Below, piece by piece: positions 8,350-17,677 of a DNA stretch of 33,173 nt. Numbering within the stretch: position 1 is the stretch's first letter; each line of letters starts with the position of its first letter. Source of the stretch: Prochlorococcus sp. AH-716-K03 (GTDB taxonomy: Bacteria > Cyanobacteriota > Cyanobacteriia > PCC-6307 > Cyanobiaceae); the NCBI GenBank assembly GCA_028408675.1, contig JAOOLH010000009.1:1-33173 (forward strand). Reading direction: 5' to 3'. The translations under genes were made by a program, and so were the position numbers. The notes below the pieces were generated by a model. It saw only the letters and a program-made list of their open reading frames with translations. It had not been told where the DNA came from and did not search any database.

Positions 8350-9969
8350 ATGGAATTTAAGTTTCCCTTTAAGAAAACAAAAAAAAATTCCTCTCGAGAA
8401 TCTTACAATAAAGTTCTTGTAGTTAGACTTCCTTGCAACCCAATATTTCCAATAGGTCCTATATATTTAGCAGACCATATTCATAAGTGTTTCCCAAAAA
8501 TAGAACAACAATTTATTGATTTAGCAATAGTACCTTCAAATAATCTTTCTAAATATTTAGAAAGAAAAATTGATCAATTCAGACCTCATATGATTATTTT
8601 TTCTTGGAGAGATATACAAATTTATGCCCCAGTTGATGGGAGAAGCGGCAACCCTTTACAGAACTCTTTTGAAGTCTTCTACTCAAATAACATTTTAAAA
8701 AAAATTAGAGGTGCCTGGGGAGGTTTAAAGTTAATAACATCCCATTATGAAGAAATAAATAGAAATACCTCATTAGTAAAGAGAGGACTCAGTAGAGCTC
8801 AAAAATACAATAAATCAGTAAAAGTGATTGTAGGGGGAGGTGCTGTCAGCGTTTTCTACGAGCAGTTGGGTAATTTATTACCAAAAGGTACAGTAATTTC
8901 TGTTGGAGAGGGTGAAAACCTTCTTGAAAAGATTATTAAAGGAGACTCTATTTTAGAAGAAAGATGTTATCTTGCTGGACAAAAACCCAGGAATAAACTC
9001 ATACATGAACAGCCATCAGGAACTATTAAAACAGCTTGCAACTATAAATATATTAAATCTATTTGGAGTGAGTTCGATTGGTATATAGAGGGTGGTGATT
9101 ATTATGTAGGAGTTCAAACCAAAAGAGGTTGCCCTCATAATTGTTGTTTTTGTGTTTATACAGTTGTAGAAGGCAAAAAAGTTAGAGTTAATCCCGTAAA
9201 TGAGGTTATCAAAGAGATGAAGCAACTTTATGAAATGGGAGTTAGAGGTTTTTGGTTTACTGATGCTCAATTTATCCCGGCAAAGAAAAATATACAGGAT
9301 GCGAAACTGCTTCTTCAAGCTATAAAAGATCAAGGTTGGAATGATATTAATTGGGCTGCATACATTAGAGCAGACAATATTGATCGCGAATTAGCTCAAT
9401 TAATGGTTGACACAGGAATGAGTTATTTTGAAATAGGTATTACATCAGGATCCCAAGAGCTAGTTAGGAAAATGAGGCTTGCATATAACCTTAAAACGGT
9501 ATTAGAAAATTGCAGAATGCTTGTAGATGCAGGTTTTAGAAATCATGTTTCAGTCAACTACTCATTCAATGTTTTTGATGAAACCCCAAATACAATTCAA
9601 CAGACCATTGCTTATCATAGAGAGTTAGAAAATATATTTGGAAAAGGTTTAGTAGATCCAGCTATATTTTTTATAGGTTTACAACCACATACTTTTTTAG
9701 AAAAGTACGCACTAGAAAACAATATTTTAAAACCTAATTACAATCCGATGAGTATGATGCCATGGACAGCCAGAAAACTTTTATGGAACCCTGGCGCTCT
9801 GGGTAAAAAACTTGGAGAGGTATGTCTAGAAGCCTTTGATAATAAAGATGACGAATTTGGGAAAACAGTTATTAATATTTTAGAACGAGATTATGGTAAA
9901 TCATCATTAGACGATTCTTTAAAAGTTCGAAAACTATCTGAAAGAAAGCTTACCGCATCAAAAGTATAA
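8350..9969 (+). CDS. B12-binding domain / radical SAM protein (BchE-like superfamily)
   Basis: A 539-residue enzyme with an N-terminal cobalamin-binding-like region (about 18-200; it holds PIGPIYLADHIHK and a glycine-rich VIVGGGAV), followed by a radical SAM domain. The 4Fe-4S motif is Cys261-x3-Cys265-x2-Cys268 in RGCPHNCCFC. Later hallmarks are FWFTDAQF and a GITSGSQELVRKMR segment. This architecture is shared with BchE and related methylases and cyclases. I recall cyanobacterial members carrying the label 'photosystem II high light acclimation radical SAM protein', but this sequence alone does not prove such a role. The gene stands alone, 104 bases after the GT2 gene and facing clpS across a 36-base gap. 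Fold and chemistry class are secure; substrate is unknown. Confidence 0.82.
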   Translation: MEFKFPFKKTKKNSSRESYNKVLVVRLPCNPIFPIGPIYLADHIHKCFPKIEQQFIDLAIVPSNNLSKYLERKIDQFRPHMIIFSWRDIQIYAPVDGRSGNPLQNSFEVFYSNNILKKIRGAWGGLKLITSHYEEINRNTSLVKRGLSRAQKYNKSVKVIVGGGAVSVFYEQLGNLLPKGTVISVGEGENLLEKIIKGDSILEERCYLAGQKPRNKLIHEQPSGTIKTACNYKYIKSIWSEFDWYIEGGDYYVGVQTKRGCPHNCCFCVYTVVEGKKVRVNPVNEVIKEMKQLYEMGVRGFWFTDAQFIPAKKNIQDAKLLLQAIKDQGWNDINWAAYIRADNIDRELAQLMVDTGMSYFEIGITSGSQELVRKMRLAYNLKTVLENCRMLVDAGFRNHVSVNYSFNVFDETPNTIQQTIAYHRELENIFGKGLVDPAIFFIGLQPHTFLEKYALENNILKPNYNPMSMMPWTARKLLWNPGALGKKLGEVCLEAFDNKDDEFGKTVINILERDYGKSSLDDSLKVRKLSERKLTASKV

Positions 9970-10005
9970 AAGTAATCTAAATTTGAATAATGGGTGATAT
10001 GTTAA

Positions 10006-10320
10006 TTATTCATCCTTTTCAATTGAACTCGAGATCCCTTTCGATTTTAAAGATTCTGAATAAAATTCAGCTGGTTCAAGATCACACACTATTACTAAAC
10101 CAACACCACTATTATGAGCCTCAAGCATAATAGAAATAGCATCTTGCTCACTTAATTGCGGTACTACTTCTCTTAAAGCAATAGTGACGTACTCCATGGA
10201 ATTAACCGGGTCATTATGGAGTAAAACTTTATATTTTGGCGATTTATTTTTTAACGCTGCTGTTTTTTTTTCCAGCACTGCTGCGTTATTATTCCCATTT
10301 TCTAGCTTTATAGATGACAT
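10006..10320 (-). CDS. clpS: ATP-dependent Clp protease adaptor ClpS
   Basis: ClpS binds the N-domain of the Clp ATPase and hands over N-degron substrates. The 104-residue protein has a disordered N-terminus (about 1-28) and the ClpS core with KVLLHNDPVNSMEYV (about 31-45), an acidic helix, and the SIMLEAHNSGVGLVIVCDLEPAE segment in which the conserved histidine and Asn-Asp form the N-degron pocket. Length and motif order match the family. It lies 39 bases downstream of dapL on the same strand and may be cotranscribed, although the two functions are not linked. Cyanobacteria can have two ClpS paralogues; which one this is cannot be told here. Confidence 0.93.
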   Translation of the reverse strand: MSSIKLENGNNNAAVLEKKTAALKNKSPKYKVLLHNDPVNSMEYVTIALREVVPQLSEQDAISIMLEAHNSGVGLVIVCDLEPAEFYSESLKSKGISSSIEKDE

Positions 10321-10359
10321 TACATTTAGAATTTAAATTACTAGTAAATATACTAGTTA

Positions 10360-11586
10360 TTATATATTAATTATTTGCTTCATAGCATTAATTACATTCT
10401 TTCTTGAGTTAAAAGCAGATAATCTAAAATAACCCTCTCCTGCTAACCCAAACCCACTTCCTGGCGTCCCAACCACATTAGCTTTTTCAAGTAAATAATC
10501 AAAAAAGTCCCAAGAAGTCATATTGGCTGGTACTTTGATCCAAACATATGGAGCATTATCACCTCCATACACTTTGAAACCAGCACTTCTTAGCTTATTT
10601 TGCATTATTTTTGCATTTTCCATATAAAAATCAATTAAAGAATTAATTTCTTTTTTTCCTTGCGAAGAATATACCGCTTCAGCTCCCCTCTGAACAATAT
10701 AACTTACTCCATTAAATTTAGTACATTGACGCCTATTCCATAAAGGCCATAAATTAATCTTATCCCCGTTCGAATTTTGTCCCGATATATTTTTAGGTAC
10801 TACTGTATAAGCACATCTAACTCCAGTAAATCCTGCATTTTTTGAAAAAGATCTAAATTCTATAGCACAATTTTTTGCTCCATCTATCTCATATATTGAA
10901 TGAGGAATATCTTTATCTTGAATAAAAGCTTCATAAGCTGCATCAAAAAGAATTAAAGAATTATTTTCGTTTGCGTAGTCAACCCATTTTTTCAATTCTT
11001 TTTTAGTGATTGTTGCCCCAGTTGGATTATTTGGAAAACAAAGATAAACAATATCAACTTTATTTTTGGGAACTTCAGGTAGGAAATTATTATCTTCATT
11101 AATCGCTAAATATGATAATCCTTGATAAGTACCATTTTTTAGTGTTTCTCCCGTTCTACCAGTCATCACATTACTATCAACATAAACAGGATAAACAGGA
11201 TCTGTTACGGCAATTAAATTATCATCACCAAGAATATCTAAAATATTGCTGCTATCGCACTTTGAACCATCTGAAACAAATATTTCTTCCGCTGAAATTT
11301 GACAACCTCTTGAAATAAAATCATTTAAGGAGATTTTCTCCCTAAGCCATCCATAACCTTGTTCTGGACCATAACCTTTAAATCCGTTATTTGTTCCCAT
11401 TTCGTTTATAGCTTTACTCATTGCATCAATACAAGCTTTAGGTAACGGCTCCGTTACATCCCCTATTCCAAGTTTAATAACTTCCAAACCACTATTGGCT
11501 TGAGTATACTTGTTAACTCTTTTTGAAATTTCAGGGAATAGATATCCTGCTTTGAGTTTCAAATAATTTTCGTTTACTTTTACCAC
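10360..11586 (-). CDS. dapL: LL-diaminopimelate aminotransferase
   Basis: PLP enzyme that converts tetrahydrodipicolinate directly to LL-diaminopimelate, the short route to lysine and peptidoglycan diaminopimelate used by cyanobacteria and plants. The 408-residue protein shows the DapL N-terminus [17 protein letters not shown], the [10 protein letters not shown] motif (41-50), the [15 protein letters not shown] motif (71-85), the substrate-binding PNNPTGA (185-191), and the Schiff-base Lys249 in [13 protein letters not shown]. The C-terminal arginine is in the FRLSAFNSR segment. Translation starts at GTG (complement of 11584-11586); no ATG precedes the conserved block. The 297-base gap upstream is shared with divergent rne. 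Confidence 0.95.
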   Translation of the reverse strand: MVKVNENYLKLKAGYLFPEISKRVNKYTQANSGLEVIKLGIGDVTEPLPKACIDAMSKAINEMGTNNGFKGYGPEQGYGWLREKISLNDFISRGCQISAEEIFVSDGSKCDSSNILDILGDDNLIAVTDPVYPVYVDSNVMTGRTGETLKNGTYQGLSYLAINEDNNFLPEVPKNKVDIVYLCFPNNPTGATITKKELKKWVDYANENNSLILFDAAYEAFIQDKDIPHSIYEIDGAKNCAIEFRSFSKNAGFTGVRCAYTVVPKNISGQNSNGDKINLWPLWNRRQCTKFNGVSYIVQRGAEAVYSSQGKKEINSLIDFYMENAKIMQNKLRSAGFKVYGGDNAPYVWIKVPANMTSWDFFDYLLEKANVVGTPGSGFGLAGEGYFRLSAFNSRKNVINAMKQIINI

Positions 11587-11883
11587 TTTAAAAATTAAAG
11601 GCTAAATTTATTTAACAATAATAGATCAAAGTGCTTAAGCGGGAATTAGATGTTATTATGATTATGGTTATGATTTAATTATAGAAATAGTCATAGCTAT
11701 TTAATCAATTAAAAATCGATTGAAAGTCGTCCAAACTTAAATATTTAGCAAGTTAATCTGCTACTAATTATTTTAAAAAATCTAATAAGCTAACAATCAA
11801 GAAAATGTTAGTGAATAATTAAAAACTAAATTATTTACTTTTTTTCGATTCTCAAAAATTCAAAACATACTTAAATTTTTTAT
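11587..11883. promoter_or_regulatory. Divergent dapL/rne intergenic region with long rne leader and U-rich tract
   Basis: About 297 bases without a credible gene, unusually long for this compact genome. A TTATGAT-like element occurs in slightly varied copies at about 11652-11675 and supplies several possible -10 boxes; if they serve rne, the leader would be about 200 bases. Close to the start codon there is a T-rich tract (11831-11853) with seven consecutive T at 11839-11845. RNase E often controls its own mRNA through the leader, and from memory, in Prochlorococcus MED4 a U-rich rne 5' element was linked to self-cleavage and to its bypass during cyanophage infection. Promoter positions here are inference. 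Confidence 0.5.
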
Positions 11884-13704
11884 ATGTCTCAGCAAATCAT
11901 AATAGCTGAGCAGGCGCGTATTGCAGCACTACTCACAGATGATCGAGTTGATGAATTAATCGTCGCACAAGGTCAATATCAAATCGGCGATATCTTTTTA
12001 GGAACAGTTGAAAATGTTCTTCCGGGAATTGATGCTGCCTTTATAGATATTGGAGAAAGTGAAAAAAACGGTTTTATTCATGTATCAGATCTAGGTCCAC
12101 TAAGATTAAAAAAAGGTGTTGTAGGAATTACTGAACTTCTTGAGCCAAAACAAAAAGTTCTTGTTCAAGTAATGAAAGAACCTACTGGAAATAAAGGACC
12201 AAGACTTACTGGCAATATCTCATTACCTGGAAAATATTTAATATTGCAGCCTCATGGACAAGGAGTCAATATTTCCAGGAAGATAAACACGGAGACTGAA
12301 AGAAGTCGTTTAAGAGCACTAGGCGTTTTAATTAAACCGCCCAGTACAGGATTATTGTTTCGAACAGAAGCTGAACAAATCAAGGAGGAATTGCTTATTG
12401 AAGATTTAGAAAATTTAATTCAGCAGTGGGATCAAGTATTAAGAATTTCAGAGACTGCTCATCCACCAAATCTCATAAATAGAGATAAAGATTTTTCATT
12501 GAAAATTTTGAGAGACTGTATCAAATCATCAACTAATAAGATTATAATTGACAACAAATCAGCACTTGAGAAAGCAAAAGACTTTTTAGTTAATAATGAT
12601 CAAGATGTGGATCTAGTTTTCCATAATAATGAAGCAAATGAACATATTTTAGAAAAATATCAAATTAATAAAACAATACAAAAGGCACTTCAGCCAAGAG
12701 TAGATTTACCTTCAGGAGGATATATAATTATCGAGCCTACAGAAGCTCTAACAGTAATTGATGTTAATTCTGGTTCTTTTACAAGATCAGCCAATTCAAG
12801 ACAAACTGTTTTATGGACTAACTGCGAAGCCGCTATTGAAATTTCCCGGCAAATGAAATTGAGAAATATTGGGGGGGTTTTAGTTATAGATTTTATAGAT
12901 ATGGAATCTCGAAGAGATCAATTTCAATTACTTGAACAGTTTACTTTAGCTATTAAAGATGATTCTGCAAGACCTCAAATAGCACAATTAACTGAATTAG
13001 GTTTAGTAGAATTAACAAGAAAAAGGCAAGGTCAAAATATATATGAATTATTTGGCCAAAAATGCAACACTTGCAATGGATTAGGTCATTTAGAAAATTT
13101 ACCAAATTATCAAAATTCTAATTTAGAAACAAATCAAGCTACAAATAAATCATACAAATTAAATAATACAAAGTTTCCAGAGTTAGAACCACTGCAAGTA
13201 AGTGAAAATCAAGAAAAGATAGTAAAAAAAGAGTTACCAATCTCCAAAAATTTAAATAAAGAAGATGACTATTCTAAAAAGAAAGAAAACTCTAATGAAA
13301 TAATTAATACAAATAATATAAAAGAAAAAAAAGTAATTACAGTTGACCTAAGTAATGATGAAAAACTTGTTTACAGTCAACTAGGTATTAATCCATTAGT
13401 TAAATTAGGGAAAGAATATTTAACTAATAATAATTTGGTACGTTTGGAAGATCGAAATAACAACGAAAAACAATTGGGTTTGGAGAATAATAAGAAATCA
13501 AAACATAAAGTTTCCAGTAAAAAATCAAATAAAAAAACCTCAATTTCAAATTCAATAGAGAATTTTGAAATGGATGAGTCAAAAGAAGTTGATTCCGATA
13601 ATAAATTTGCCCAAAAAACAAGTGAGGAAGAGAAAATAGAAATAACCGATGGAATTGATAATTCAAGACGAAAAAGAAGAAGGTCTTCTGCAAGTATTGA
13701 ATAA
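11884..13704 (+). CDS. rne: Ribonuclease E (short cyanobacterial type)
   Basis: Endoribonuclease that starts mRNA decay and processes structured RNAs. The 606-residue protein has the RNase E/G catalytic core (about 1-410): S1 domain (about 35-115), 5'-sensor/RNase H-like parts, and the DNase I-like domain with metal ligands Asp293 (VIDVNSGS) and Asp336 (VIDFIDM). The zinc-link cysteines are Cys394 and Cys397. Residues after 410 are a Lys/Asn/Glu-rich disordered tail, ending in RRKRRRSSA (595-603), nearly the Arg-rich nonapeptide known in cyanobacteria to recruit PNPase. There is no enterobacterial scaffold domain for enolase or helicase. The last 56 bases overlap rnhB in another frame. The start at 11884 is the only one that keeps the conserved first residues ([13 protein letters not shown]). 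Confidence 0.96.
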   Translation: MSQQIIIAEQARIAALLTDDRVDELIVAQGQYQIGDIFLGTVENVLPGIDAAFIDIGESEKNGFIHVSDLGPLRLKKGVVGITELLEPKQKVLVQVMKEPTGNKGPRLTGNISLPGKYLILQPHGQGVNISRKINTETERSRLRALGVLIKPPSTGLLFRTEAEQIKEELLIEDLENLIQQWDQVLRISETAHPPNLINRDKDFSLKILRDCIKSSTNKIIIDNKSALEKAKDFLVNNDQDVDLVFHNNEANEHILEKYQINKTIQKALQPRVDLPSGGYIIIEPTEALTVIDVNSGSFTRSANSRQTVLWTNCEAAIEISRQMKLRNIGGVLVIDFIDMESRRDQFQLLEQFTLAIKDDSARPQIAQLTELGLVELTRKRQGQNIYELFGQKCNTCNGLGHLENLPNYQNSNLETNQATNKSYKLNNTKFPELEPLQVSENQEKIVKKELPISKNLNKEDDYSKKKENSNEIINTNNIKEKKVITVDLSNDEKLVYSQLGINPLVKLGKEYLTNNNLVRLEDRNNNEKQLGLENNKKSKHKVSSKKSNKKTSISNSIENFEMDESKEVDSDNKFAQKTSEEEKIEITDGIDNSRRKRRRSSASIE

Positions 13705-14278
13705 ATTTCCAGAGATAGGAATTGACGAAGTAGGTCGTGGAGCAGTATTTGGACCTGTATTTTCAGCTGCTGTAGTTCTTAATGAAAAAAATGGATTAGC
13801 TCTCAAGAAATTGGGAGTTAAGGATAGTAAAAAATTAACTTCCAAAAAAAGAAATTTCCTTTTACCAAAAATTATTGCATTATCATCAGATTATAGTTTT
13901 GGGCAGTCTTCAGTACGAGAAATAGATCAATTAGGAATAAGATATGCGACCGAGCTTTCAATGATTAGAGCTATTAAAAAGTTAAAAGATAATCCATCTC
14001 AACTGATAATAGATGGTCCATTATCTTTAAGACTTTGGAATGGTCAACAAAGAAATATAATTTCAGGCGATTCCAAATTTACCTCGATTGCGGCTGCAAG
14101 CATTATCGCAAAAGTAACACGTGACTTTTTAATGGAAGAATTAGAAAAAAAATACCCTGGCTATTTTATATTTAAAAATAAAGGCTATGGTACTAAAGAA
14201 CATTTTTCAAGTCTTAAAACAAATGGAATAACTAATCTGCATAGGAAAAGTTTCTTGACTAAATTAAAATCCATTTAA
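13649..14278 (+). CDS. rnhB: Ribonuclease HII
   Basis: Removes misincorporated ribonucleotides and RNA primers from RNA-DNA hybrids. The catalytic acids are visible: Asp26 and Glu27 in GIDEVGRG, Asp122 in IIDGP, and Asp159 in AKVTRD. The substrate-sensing GRG motif and the C-terminal GYGTKEH segment are also present. At 209 residues it has family length. The ATG at 13649 lies inside rne and gives a 56-base overlap. The only other plausible start that keeps the catalytic motif is a TTG at 13697, which would shorten the N-terminus by 16 residues and nearly remove the overlap. Either way it is translated as part of an rne-rnhB unit. The 3' end overlaps the convergent DUF1997 gene by 15 bases. 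Confidence 0.93.
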   Translation: MELIIQDEKEEGLLQVLNKFPEIGIDEVGRGAVFGPVFSAAVVLNEKNGLALKKLGVKDSKKLTSKKRNFLLPKIIALSSDYSFGQSSVREIDQLGIRYATELSMIRAIKKLKDNPSQLIIDGPLSLRLWNGQQRNIISGDSKFTSIAAASIIAKVTRDFLMEELEKKYPGYFIFKNKGYGTKEHFSSLKTNGITNLHRKSFLTKLKSI

Positions 14279-14800
14279 TTTACACCAATGTATAAAATCT
14301 TTGATTAATTGTTGCTGAACTCTAGATTTTATTCCTAATAAAATTCCATTAAGTACTGAATGGCCCGTAGATTCCAAAATTTTCTTTGGCACAAGTTTCA
14401 AAAGAGGAGGTTGACTTACAGAGACACCAAGAAGTGCTTCACCTTCTAGTCCATTATCAGTTGCCTCCAAGTTGGCTTTTAAAATTAAATTAAAATCTTC
14501 TATTATCCCTAAACCATCTAACTTACTATCAAGCGCACTCATTTTTAAAACACCCTCTTTATTCTCAACTGCAATTGATACAACAGGATTAACATCTAAT
14601 TGAAAAACCCTGAAACTTGTTACAGTATACTTATACTTACCCTCCCCTTCAGGTTCTAATTTATTGGGGTCTAGCATTGCTCCAACAACTCTTTCTTCCT
14701 CCAAAAGATACTTAGAAAGATATTCTTTATTCTTTGTTACAGAGAGCTTAAGTTTCTGTTTAGCATCAAAAGCTAAAAGCATTTTTCTATATACCCCCAA
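14264..14800 (-). CDS. DUF1997 family protein
   Basis: A 178-residue soluble protein with an [11 protein letters not shown] beginning, a long beta-rich middle ([51 protein letters not shown]) and an amphipathic C-terminal helix region ([24 protein letters not shown]). This matches my memory of DUF1997, found in cyanobacteria and plastid-bearing eukaryotes; the pattern suggests a lipid- or ligand-binding beta-fold, but the function is unknown. Translation could start at 14800 or six codons later at the second methionine. It overlaps the end of rnhB (15 bases, convergent) and is divergent from pheA across 35 bases. Confidence 0.68.
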   Translation of the reverse strand: MGVYRKMLLAFDAKQKLKLSVTKNKEYLSKYLLEEERVVGAMLDPNKLEPEGEGKYKYTVTSFRVFQLDVNPVVSIAVENKEGVLKMSALDSKLDGLGIIEDFNLILKANLEATDNGLEGEALLGVSVSQPPLLKLVPKKILESTGHSVLNGILLGIKSRVQQQLIKDFIHWCKLNGF

Positions 14801-14835
14801 TGCTTATTTGATCTCTTTTTTTCTTACATTTAATC

Positions 14836-15681
14836 ATGCGCAAACAAGTTGCATATTTAGGCCCTGAAGGGACATACGCAGAAAAAGCAGCTCATATTTT
14901 ATCAAAGCTTTCAAATTTTGAGTCACCTTTATTTGTACCATGTAACGGGCTATATTCGGTTATTAAATCGATAGCCTACAACAATTGTGATGCAGCTATA
15001 GTACCCATAGAAAACTCTATTGAAGGAGGAGTAACAACTACTTTAGACGCACTTTGGAAATTTTCTGATATTAATATCAATAAAGCAATTGTTTTACCAA
15101 TAAGTCATGCATTAATAAGTGATGGAGAAATTTCAGGGATATCTGAAGTTCTTTCTCATCCACAAGCTTTAGCCCAATGTTCAGAATGGTTATCTGAGAA
15201 TCTTCCGGAGGCGATAACTTTATCAACAAATTCAACTTCAGAAGCTGTAAAAATGGTAAAGGGTAGTTCATTTAGAGCAGCTATTGGATCAAAATCTCTT
15301 ATTGCAATAGAAGGACTTAAAGAATTAGCATTCCCTATTAATGATGTTCCTGGGAATTGCACAAGATTTGTTCTATTGAGTAAAGAATCAATTACCGGGA
15401 AAGCTAATATTGCTAGTTTTGCATTCTCATTACTCTCAAATAATCCTGGGGCTTTGCTAGAAGCTTTAAATTATATTGCAGAATTAGGATTCAATATGAG
15501 CAAAATAGAATCGAGGCCTTCTAAAAGAGAACTCGGGGAATATATTATATTCGTTGATGTTGATATCAATCCTAATACAAATATAGATTCCTTTTGTAAA
15601 TTAAAGAAAAAGTTAAAACCCTTATGTGAAAATTTAGTTGATTTTGGCTGTTATTTATCTGAAAAGATTAATTTAGAATAA
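14836..15681 (+). CDS. pheA: Prephenate dehydratase
   Basis: Converts prephenate to phenylpyruvate in phenylalanine synthesis. The 281-residue monofunctional enzyme opens with VAYLGPEGTYAEKAA, followed by VPIENSIEGGV (about 56-66), a SHPQAL segment and the TRF segment in NCTRFVLLS (about 174-182), which carries the catalytic threonine-arginine. A C-terminal ACT domain (about 190-275) contains NPGALLEAL and the ESRPSKRELGEYIIFVDV strand, expected to bind phenylalanine for feedback inhibition. There is no chorismate mutase domain, as usual in cyanobacteria. Its stop codon directly abuts the stop codon of the convergent methyltransferase gene, with no base between. Confidence 0.96.
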   Translation: MRKQVAYLGPEGTYAEKAAHILSKLSNFESPLFVPCNGLYSVIKSIAYNNCDAAIVPIENSIEGGVTTTLDALWKFSDININKAIVLPISHALISDGEISGISEVLSHPQALAQCSEWLSENLPEAITLSTNSTSEAVKMVKGSSFRAAIGSKSLIAIEGLKELAFPINDVPGNCTRFVLLSKESITGKANIASFAFSLLSNNPGALLEALNYIAELGFNMSKIESRPSKRELGEYIIFVDVDINPNTNIDSFCKLKKKLKPLCENLVDFGCYLSEKINLE

Positions 15682-16617
15682 TTAACCTCTACATTTGAAG
15701 ACTCCAAATTCCATTAACCCTTTTTTAAAAGCCCAATCCATTAACAATATTGTAGGGATTTCTCTTATGGACTTTACTATCGCTCCTGGACCAAGAGATA
15801 AAATTGCATTTGGCCTTCTCATGCCTTCAAATATTGAGTCAAACCAAGATGGATTTGTATAGTAATTCCATTTATCAGATATGACTTGACCTGAACTATT
15901 TTTACTATTAATAAGAATTGTACTAAATTCATTGATACTCATAAATTTAGGATGTGCCCATTGTTCTAGTAATTGTTTTAAGATTATTTTTTCAATTATT
16001 GATGGAGGCTGAATTTTCAAATCTCTAGAATTCCAATCAGCCAGGGCTAAGTATCCTCCAGGTCGTAAAACTCTTAACATTTGATCTGCAAATTTAGTTT
16101 TGTTTTGCATATGGGCTCCTGCCTCAACACTCCAAACTCCATCAAATGTCCCATCTTCAAATTTCAACTCCAATGCATCCATAACTTTAAATTTACATTT
16201 AGTTGTACAAAGGGTAAGTTCTGTAGCTCTTTTTACTTGAGCTGGACTAATAGTTATTCCAGTAACATTAAATCCATAATAATCTGAAAGAATTCTAGAG
16301 CTTCCACCTATTCCACAACCTACATCCAAAACCCTAGAGCCTCGGGGCAATTTATCTAGACCACTCCAACTAACTAACTCATGAACAAATTGTACTTTGG
16401 CCTCTCTAAAATCAGTATTTTGATTTGGATGATAGAAACCTAAATGTATATGTTCTCCCCACAATCTTTCTAGTAATTTATCTTGAGTCCATGAATCATA
16501 AGCTGAAGCTACCGTTCCAGAAGATTTATATTTTCTAGGATTTATTCTCCAAAGAATTAAATAGGAAAATAATAAAATTAATATTATAAGAATAGGAGAT
16601 ATTAGAAATGCGGGCAT
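15682..16617 (-). CDS. MPBQ/MSBQ methyltransferase (tocopherol and plastoquinone pathway)
   Basis: SAM-dependent methyltransferase strongly resembling the Synechocystis enzyme Sll0418, which methylates 2-methyl-6-phytyl- and 2-methyl-6-solanyl-benzoquinone. Features: one N-terminal membrane anchor (about residues 5-24), a conserved VASAYDSWTQDKLLERLWGE block, GEHIHLGFYHP, SAM motif I VLDVGCGIGGSSR (96-108), VTGITISPAQVKRATEL, and WSVEAGAHM. The C-terminal SIREIPTILLMDWAFKKGLMEFG segment also matches. Length (311) is right. Action at the thylakoid or plasma membrane is expected. It begins directly after the stop codon of the Lon-domain gene (no intervening base), so it sits at the end of the str operon and may be translated by coupling. 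Which of the two quinones dominates in this organism cannot be told from sequence. Confidence 0.87.
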   Translation of the reverse strand: MPAFLISPILIILILLFSYLILWRINPRKYKSSGTVASAYDSWTQDKLLERLWGEHIHLGFYHPNQNTDFREAKVQFVHELVSWSGLDKLPRGSRVLDVGCGIGGSSRILSDYYGFNVTGITISPAQVKRATELTLCTTKCKFKVMDALELKFEDGTFDGVWSVEAGAHMQNKTKFADQMLRVLRPGGYLALADWNSRDLKIQPPSIIEKIILKQLLEQWAHPKFMSINEFSTILINSKNSSGQVISDKWNYYTNPSWFDSIFEGMRRPNAILSLGPGAIVKSIREIPTILLMDWAFKKGLMEFGVFKCRG

Positions 16618-17274
16618 TTAGTTTTCTTTAGTATCAGGGAAGCTTTCTTTTAGAGCTGTTCTGGCTGCTAATTGTTTTCTAGTATGATCTAACATTTCAA
16701 ACTCCCTTTGCAAACGTGTATAGGTATTCCTCTCCTCTAAAAGTCTCTGCTGTTCTTCAGCTACCGGACCTCCTAAATGAGCGCCAATCCAAAAAGATAG
16801 TTCCATAGGGTTTTCAGGCAACTTTTCAGGGAGAATTTTTTGAGAGTTGGTTAATTTACTAGTTAATTTAACTACATCATTTAATGCTTCAGTAACTGAA
16901 TCTCTTAAAACATCTAAACTTTGAAGATTTTCAATATTTTCGTCAGTGATCCAACTAACCATAGCTGAGCAATAAGGTGTCGAACGTACAATTTCTAAGA
17001 CTTGAAATCTTTGTTGTCCCAAGGTAACTATATTACTCCTGCCATCTTCAGCTGTTTGATGTTTAATTATTTGAGCACAACAGCCGACATTAGCCATACT
17101 CTTGGTATTAGGATCCCATTTAATTACCCCAAACATCGAGTCCGATTCAAGTACGGATTTAAGCATTATTCTGTATCTTGATTCAAATATGTGCAGCGGT
17201 AGAACTTCTTGAGGGAAAAGAACAACTTCTGGCAGAGGGAATAATGGTAATTCCCTTACTGAAAGCTCTCCCAT
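16618..17274 (-). CDS. LON peptidase N-terminal substrate-binding domain protein
   Basis: A 218-residue stand-alone version of the N-terminal domain of Lon protease. It opens with LPLFPLPEVVLFPQEVLPLHIFESRYRIML, the classic LonN start, and continues with an FGVIKW strand, the GCCAQIIK segment and a TLGQQRFQVLEI strand, then a helical C-terminal half with a coiled-coil end (ERNTYTRLQREFEMLDHTRKQLAA). There is no AAA+ ATPase and no Ser-Lys peptidase dyad, so it cannot be a protease; such proteins are thought to bind protein substrates, but the role is unproven. It lies 56 bases after rpsJ and directly before the MPBQ methyltransferase. Confidence 0.88.
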   Translation of the reverse strand: MGELSVRELPLFPLPEVVLFPQEVLPLHIFESRYRIMLKSVLESDSMFGVIKWDPNTKSMANVGCCAQIIKHQTAEDGRSNIVTLGQQRFQVLEIVRSTPYCSAMVSWITDENIENLQSLDVLRDSVTEALNDVVKLTSKLTNSQKILPEKLPENPMELSFWIGAHLGGPVAEEQQRLLEERNTYTRLQREFEMLDHTRKQLAARTALKESFPDTKEN

Positions 17275-17330
17275 TTAAACCTCTAACATTTAATTTAATT
17301 TTAGTAAATTTAAGTTCTATTCGGGCTTAC

Positions 17331-17651
17331 TTATAATTTGACTTCTATGTCTACACCGCTAGGAAGATCTAACTTCATTAAAGCATCAATAGTTTTTGCA
17401 GATGGACTATAAATATCAATTATTCTTCTATGAGTTCTGGTCTCGAAATGCTCTCTCGAATCCTTATCTACATGAGGAGATCTTAAAACACAATAAATTT
17501 TTCTTTTGGTGGGTAATGGAATAGGACCTATAGCTGAAGCAGATGTAGTATCTGCTGTTTGAATTATTTTATCGCAAGACAAATCTAGCATTCTTCTATC
17601 AAATGCTTTTAATCTTATCCTAATTTTTTGTTGTGCAAGTGTAGCTGTCAT
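17331..17651 (-). CDS. rpsJ: 30S ribosomal protein S10
   Basis: S10 is a small-subunit head protein and the NusE partner of NusB in antitermination. The 106-residue protein shows [14 protein letters not shown], the long loop around [34 protein letters not shown], and the C-terminal RRIIDIYSP and [12 protein letters not shown] strands. Length is typical. An AGAGG on the minus strand about 13-17 bases upstream of the ATG is a weak ribosome-binding site. Here rpsJ is the last ribosomal gene of the str operon, downstream of tuf, as in other cyanobacteria. A strong hairpin lies between tuf and rpsJ, so its level may differ from the upstream genes. Confidence 0.97.
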   Translation of the reverse strand: MTATLAQQKIRIRLKAFDRRMLDLSCDKIIQTADTTSASAIGPIPLPTKRKIYCVLRSPHVDKDSREHFETRTHRRIIDIYSPSAKTIDALMKLDLPSGVDIEVKL

Positions 17652-17677
17652 AAGTTTAAATTAACCTCTTTGTAAAA

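Noticed and set aside
9985-10011. GAATAAT...ATTATTC inverted pair between the radical SAM gene and clpS as a terminator
   Set aside because: Seven AT-rich pairs around a 13-base loop with no U-run on either side; too weak to call.
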